Position numbers and translations under genes: made by a program
Assembly: GCF_023544665.1 (NCBI RefSeq)
Contig: NZ_JAMJFL010000038.1
Coordinates: 1-60,908 of the forward strand
Direction of reading: 5' to 3'
Source of the DNA: Streptomyces sp. YS415
GTDB taxonomy: Bacteria > Actinomycetota > Actinomycetes > Streptomycetales > Streptomycetaceae
Length of the DNA: 60,908 nucleotides
Notes under the pieces: model-generated
Database searches by the model: none
The model's input: only the letters and a program-made list of their open reading frames with translations
What the model was told of the DNA's origin: nothing
Shown here: piece by piece, positions 57,434 through 60,908 of the stretch
Position numbering within the stretch: the first letter of the stretch is position 1
How the letters are laid out: each line of letters begins with the position of its first letter

Positions 57434-58164
57434 CTCCTGCCGTCGACGTCACCCGCCCGGTCGACCTGTCCCAGGGACGCGACGCCAAGCCCCCGGGCAG
57501 CTTCCTGCAGCGGCTGCCGGACGAGGACTGGCACACCTTGCTCAAGATCGGCCTGCACGGCCGCACGTTCTACCGCGACGAGGTCCTCCCGATGGGGCCC
57601 GAGACGCCGAACATCTACATCATCTGGGAAGGCGTCGTCCGCCAGGACCGCTACCCCCTCGGCGATGCCCCCCACATCCCCACCATCACCCGCTTCCGCG
57701 GCGCCGGCGAACTTGTGGGCGAAGCCGCCCTCGTCATGCCCGGCTCCACGGTGGCCACCCGCTGTCTGACCCGGACCGTCGCGATCCCGTGCGACGCCCG
57801 CTACTTCACCGCTCTGATCGAGCGACGGCTGCCCAGGGCCCGGCACGCACTGCTGTGCAGCCTGGAACAACGCAACCGCAGCGACGAGACCATCTACGCC
57901 ATGGCCATCCGCCCGCCCCTGGAGCGCGTCAGCCGCCTGCTGGCCCACCTCGCCACCACCGCCGGCGTCCCCGACCCCAGGGACAACCAGCAGATCGTCA
58001 TCACCGGCCCCGGCCAGAAGGACCTCGCCGCCGCCCTCCAACTCGCCGTATCCACCACCGAGAACGCGCTGCGCACGCTGCGCCACCACGGCGTGATCGA
58101 AGCCCGCTACCGGCAGTTCGTCATCCGCGACATCGACGGCCTGCGCCAATTCGTCGGGGCCTGA
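57430..58164 (+). CDS. Crp/Fnr-family transcriptional regulator (244 aa)
   Basis: The N-terminal ~150 residues form a cyclic nucleotide-binding beta-barrel (FYRDEVLPMGPETPNIYIIW, RFRGAGELVGEAALVMPGST). The strict cAMP-binding RS dipeptide is not evident (ALVMPGSTVATR), so the ligand may differ or be absent. The C-terminal part has the Crp-type winged helix: LERVSRLLAHLATTAG, ITGPGQKDLAAALQLAVSTT (recognition helix), ENALRTLRHHGVI. It probably controls genes with TGTGA-N6-TCACA sites such as the one at 59088. Coupled to a leader ORF. Confidence 0.85.
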   Translation: MTPAVDVTRPVDLSQGRDAKPPGSFLQRLPDEDWHTLLKIGLHGRTFYRDEVLPMGPETPNIYIIWEGVVRQDRYPLGDAPHIPTITRFRGAGELVGEAALVMPGSTVATRCLTRTVAIPCDARYFTALIERRLPRARHALLCSLEQRNRSDETIYAMAIRPPLERVSRLLAHLATTAGVPDPRDNQQIVITGPGQKDLAAALQLAVSTTENALRTLRHHGVIEARYRQFVIRDIDGLRQFVGA

Positions 58165-58238
58165 CACCACCCCCGACCCCCGGACCCACCAACCCTTAAC
58201 GCCACACCCGGCCCTGCGGCCGAGGCGTCGGCGTACCC

Positions 58239-58772
58239 GTGAACGGACCCCACAGCATGATGACCAGCACCGCGCTGGCGATCGGAACCAGCGCCGGCAC
58301 CCTGACGGTCACCGCCGTCTCCGCCCTGCTCATGGGCGCCCTCGCCGCCTACACCCTCCAGCACCACAAGCGCGTCTTCGACTGGATGAAGAAGATCCGC
58401 GCCAAGGACGAGACCAACAGCGCATACGACAAGCCCACCGAATGGCTCGCCGACCTCTACAAGGCCCAGTGCCGCCTGGCCCACAAGCCCTGCCGCACCG
58501 AGGACTTCGACGACGTCGCCCAGATCGGCAACATGATCAAGGGCATCGCCGACCACACCGAGGCCATCCACACCGAACTGGCCAAGGTCGTCGAACGCGT
58601 CGAGGAATACCTCAACACCGCCCTGCCCGAACCGACCCCGGCGGTGAAGGTGCCGCTCGCAGAGCACCGCAGCCTGCTGGCGAAGGCCATGAAGCAGGAA
58701 AGCGCCCGCAGCGAACTCGCCCGGGCCATCGTCACCGCCCAGAACAAGATCACCGCAGTGCGCCGCGGCTGA
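58239..58772 (+). CDS. Membrane-anchored hypothetical protein (177 aa)
   Basis: GTG 58239 or ATG 58257/58260 are possible starts. One hydrophobic helix (TLTVTAVSALLMGALAAYTL) is followed by a basic helix and a cytoplasmic domain with charged helices (DFDDVAQIGNMIKGIADHTE, IHTELAKVVERVEEYLNTAL, SLLAKAMKQESARSELARAI). It follows the Crp-family gene by 75 bp on the same strand and is probably in its operon. Unknown role. Confidence 0.7.
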   Translation: MNGPHSMMTSTALAIGTSAGTLTVTAVSALLMGALAAYTLQHHKRVFDWMKKIRAKDETNSAYDKPTEWLADLYKAQCRLAHKPCRTEDFDDVAQIGNMIKGIADHTEAIHTELAKVVERVEEYLNTALPEPTPAVKVPLAEHRSLLAKAMKQESARSELARAIVTAQNKITAVRRG

Positions 58773-58892
58773 CCCCGACGCCAGACCATCTCCCCAGCGG
58801 CACCAGACCTCTCACCACGGCCCCGCGCACAGGGCTCGGATCTGGTGCCGCGACTGGCGCTGGCCTACCCCGCCTCATCGCCCTCGTGGTCG

Positions 58893-59156
58893 ATGAGCAC
58901 CATGCACGCCTCCTGGTGCTGCGCTCATGGGACGCGCCAGTACACCTGCGATCGACATGCGCGGATCGGTTCGGTCGTGGACATGCAGTTCCTGCAGCGC
59001 GGGTCGTGGGTGTGCCGGACCGGGCTGGTGGAGCTGGAGTTGGTGGGAACGGCCGTGAGCCAGTGCTCGAGAGACGAGTCGCAGTATGTGACTCAAGTCA
59101 CATGCGATCAGTCAAGTTTTTTGTCGTTGCAGGCCCCAGCCGCGCCTGAGAGGTGA
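58893..59156 (+). CDS. Possible small cysteine-rich protein (87 aa)
   Basis: STMHASWCCAHGTRQYTCDR, HARIGSVVDMQFLQRGSWVC, RTGLVELELVGTAVSQCSRD. Good codon bias in the first two thirds, no ribosome-binding site; the last third overlaps a palindromic regulatory site. Tentative. Confidence 0.3.
   Translation: MSTMHASWCCAHGTRQYTCDRHARIGSVVDMQFLQRGSWVCRTGLVELELVGTAVSQCSRDESQYVTQVTCDQSSFLSLQAPAAPER
59086..59103 (+). promoter_or_regulatory. Crp/Fnr-type operator, perfect dyad
   Basis: ATGTGACTCAAGTCACAT: perfect 18-bp palindrome containing TGTGA-N6-TCACA, the classical Crp consensus. It lies about 83 bp before the start of the 59186 gene in a less GC-rich stretch, and a Crp-family gene lies 1.7 kb upstream. 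ATGTGACT/AGTCACAT arms have a 2-nt centre. Confidence 0.7.
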
Positions 59157-59185
59157 ACGATCCCTCTATCGCGGAAGGAAACCCC

Positions 59186-60142
59186 GTGTCGAAGCGCTCA
59201 AAAGCTCGCCAGCCGAAGCCCGCGAAGGAACTCAGACGGAAGGCACTGCACAAGCAGCAAGTCACGATCAGCGCGCACACGTTGCCCAGTTGGAGCTTCG
59301 CGCACGAGTCGTTGGGCCTGCGGCGGCAGCGGTTCAGCAACGGCTTGCGGATCATGGTGTACCCCGACGGGTCCATCGCGCCCGCCGCCTTCGTCATCCA
59401 ACGCGTTGCCCGTCGGAGCACGCTCCGGCGGTCTGGCACGGTCCTCGTGAAGCAGAAGCGGCTGAGAGCGAGCCTGACCAAGCCGCTCTCTTCTCAGTAC
59501 GTGCAGCAGGAGTGCGATGTCTTCCAGGAGGCACCGCCTCTCGTGATCGCGCTCATGGCGCGCCAAGACGCTCTGCAGGGAGATTTCGAGCTGGTGGACC
59601 GGTTCGCGGCACAGGTGCTTCGCCGGCGCACCACAGGCGACTGGCGTACGGCGCTGTCCGACGCCCTGCTCGGCGACTGGATCAACCCACTGCAGAGCAG
59701 CGCCCCCTTGCACCCCTCCGCACTCGTGCAGCTGCGCAACAGGGTGTGGCGCATCCACGCCGACCTGCAGCCGATCTGGACGCGTCGGACCAGCCGGTCC
59801 CGCGTACTGCTGCTCGACACTCCACTCGGCGCGGACCTCACGCTGCACGACCTTCTGGCGGCTTCCCCGTCCGCGGCCGGCATCATGGCAGGCGAAGAAC
59901 CCGATGACGCGCGTCTGGGCGCGCTGCTGCGTGTGCTGGACGACGTCGACCGGACCATCGTCCTGGCGTGGATGCATCCCGGGGTGGCGACCTGGGCCGA
60001 TGCCGCCCTGCTGGCCGGGGCGTCGAGGCCGGAGGCCGATGGGGAGCGTGTTCGACGCCGGGTTCGACGCCTTGTCGCCGACCAGCAGCGCCGTGCGGCT
60101 GCGAGCGAGGGCCTGTGGTTGCCCGGAACGGCGGGTCGGTGA
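59186..60142 (+). CDS. Hypothetical protein (318 aa)
   Basis: GTG 59186 is preceded by GGAAGGA (59173-59179); the frame is open to GTG 59153. A very basic N-terminus (SKRSKARQPKPAKELRRKAL) is followed by a folded, mixed part (SFAHESLGLRRQRFSNGLRI, MVYPDGSIAPAAFVIQRVAR) and a helical C-terminal half with LGDWINPLQSSAPLHPSALV and LLRVLDDVDRTIVLAWMHPG. No motif recognised; the basic tail suggests nucleic-acid binding. Its stop overlaps the next start (TGATG). Likely target of the Crp-type regulator. Confidence 0.7.
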   Translation: MSKRSKARQPKPAKELRRKALHKQQVTISAHTLPSWSFAHESLGLRRQRFSNGLRIMVYPDGSIAPAAFVIQRVARRSTLRRSGTVLVKQKRLRASLTKPLSSQYVQQECDVFQEAPPLVIALMARQDALQGDFELVDRFAAQVLRRRTTGDWRTALSDALLGDWINPLQSSAPLHPSALVQLRNRVWRIHADLQPIWTRRTSRSRVLLLDTPLGADLTLHDLLAASPSAAGIMAGEEPDDARLGALLRVLDDVDRTIVLAWMHPGVATWADAALLAGASRPEADGERVRRRVRRLVADQQRRAAASEGLWLPGTAGR

Positions 60143-60483
60143 TGAACATGTTCTTCGACGCGTTGCCGGAGTTCCTCGGCGCCCTCGGCGCAGCCGTGGC
60201 GATGGGGCTGGGCGCCCTTATCGCCCGGACGTTGCGCGGCACCCGACCGGCGCCGATGCCGCTCGCCGGGCCGACCGTGGACCAGTCCAAGCTGGCGGCC
60301 CGCCGCTTCACCCTGCTGGAGACCACGCACATCAGCGGTGAGACCGTGCAGATCACCACCACCCGCCCTGCGGGGACAGTGATCACGTACCGATCCGATG
60401 ATCACGCCGAGCGGTTCGAGCTAACCGACATCCCACTGGGCGACGGCACCTACGTCGCGGAACCGCTCGACCGGTACGCCTAA
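60142..60483 (+). CDS. Small membrane protein with LPEFLG motif (113 aa)
   Basis: Starts at the TGATG overlap with the 59186 gene (ATG 60142; GTG 60139 also possible). MNMFFDALPEFLGALGAAVA then MGLGALIARTLRG gives one hydrophobic helix after an ALPEFLG motif shared with the 22472 peptide. The C-terminal ~75 residues form a beta-rich domain (RRFTLLETTHISGETVQITT, VITYRSDDHAERFELTD). Function unknown; co-expressed with the upstream gene. Confidence 0.7.
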   Translation: MNMFFDALPEFLGALGAAVAMGLGALIARTLRGTRPAPMPLAGPTVDQSKLAARRFTLLETTHISGETVQITTTRPAGTVITYRSDDHAERFELTDIPLGDGTYVAEPLDRYA

Positions 60484-60908
60484 CTGATGGTTTCACAATG
60501 AGGTCGCGAGCGTGTGGGGCGCCGCCGTATGAGGCGAGGGCCTGTCCGAGCCCTGGCCGCGGCAGGTCAGCACGTTGCGACGCAGGCCCGCCCTGCGCCT
60601 GTCCGCTCCTGCCTGGTGATCACCCGGTTGGCCGCGCCTGTGGTGGGCCTGGCCGGGCAGGCGGGCATAGGCGCGTCCTGGGCGGGATCCATCCTGTGGT
60701 GGTGTTCCGGGCGTGTGGGTGGGTGCCGCGGTTGATCCCGAGTCGGCCGCGGCGCCCGACTGTCTGCCGGCTATCCCGTCTGCCCCTCGGCTGCTGGTGC
60801 AGCGCACGGTCAGGCCGACGACCCCGCCGACGGCCGCTCGTTCGCTCGCGGGATCCGTCCGTAAATGCGCAGGCCACGACGCAATTCCGGCCGTGGTTGG
60901 TAGCCCCG
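60484..60908. other. Right-edge region with dispersed repeat A
   Basis: No supported gene. It ends in the second copy of the ~70-bp segment seen at 25596-25665, which there sits upstream of the replication-relaxation gene. Confidence 0.45.
60836..60908. repeat. Dispersed repeat A, copy 2
   Basis: Counterpart of 25596-25665, same orientation; truncated by the window edge. Confidence 0.65.

Noticed and set aside
60620..60877. Minus-strand frame over repeat A at the right edge
   Set aside because: Arg/Pro-rich, and the corresponding frame in the other copy of the repeat (25.6 kb) is not conserved as protein.

Overview
The window reads as an internal piece of a Streptomyces (or close actinomycete) linear plasmid. 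GC is very high with strong third-position G/C bias, GTG starts are common, and stop/start overlaps (ATGA, GTGA, TGATG) are frequent. It carries the hallmark telomere-replication pair tap (37.9-40.0 kb) and tpg (40.2-40.8 kb), a parA-parB partition operon (17.6-20.0 kb), a plasmid replication-relaxation protein (24.5-25.4 kb), a plasmid-type ATP-dependent DNA ligase (20.3-21.3 kb) and a probable two-gene replication locus preceded by iterons (47.2-48.7 kb). I see no telomere sequence, so neither plasmid end is in the window. No rRNA, tRNA or CRISPR was recognised.

Layout. 0-2.8 kb: small unknown genes and a SAM methyltransferase. 2.9-4.1 kb: a graveyard of tyrosine-recombinase fragments in both orientations. 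4.1-11.6 kb: a beta-propeller-like gene, then a dense, translationally coupled + strand run of accessory genes (P-loop kinase-like, GGDEF, ASCH, Nudix, OB-fold-like and tiny genes). 11.6-13.2 kb: a two-gene membrane cassette that follows a truncated paralogue of the OB-fold-like gene. 13.5-17.6 kb: mostly decayed DNA (IS ATPase remnant, a frameshifted gene) ending in partition sites. 17.6-20.1 kb: parA-parB with three near-identical dyads that look like parS. 20.3-25.4 kb: ligase, small membrane proteins, a LexA-type HTH gene and replication-relaxation. 26-31.4 kb: plasmid backbone genes of unknown role, interrupted by a complete IS256-family element with an 8-bp target duplication. 31.5-37.2 kb: accessory genes, a frameshifted duplicate, an HTH gene and a pentapeptide-repeat protein. 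37.8-42.0 kb: tap, a small gene, tpg, a low-GC insert and a damaged second tpg. 42.3-46.5 kb: a toxin-antitoxin-like pair, two adjacent HEPN-type genes and a third tpg remnant. 47-48.7 kb: iterons and two winged-helix Rep-like genes.

The most interesting system is at 48.9-54.7 kb. A minus-strand pair encodes an EACC1-like small protein and a 752-residue protein combining a caspase-like protease (H88, C138) with GAF, PAS and GGDEF domains. A divergent gene encodes an unknown N-terminal domain, a beta-propeller-like sensor and a Ser/Thr kinase with DWG in place of DFG. I read this as a sensor-protease-nucleotide-kinase conflict or programmed-death module. The kinase gene has a 1-nt frameshift near its 3' end.

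55.5-57.2 kb is non-coding and rich in hairpins. It is followed by a coupled leader ORF and Crp/Fnr gene, a membrane protein, and a perfect TGTGA-N6-TCACA dyad upstream of the last operon, suggesting a local Crp-type circuit. Several dispersed repeats (31.6/54.9, 32.4/33.3, 25.6/60.8 and 25.9/27.5 kb) show that this replicon has been reshuffled repeatedly.
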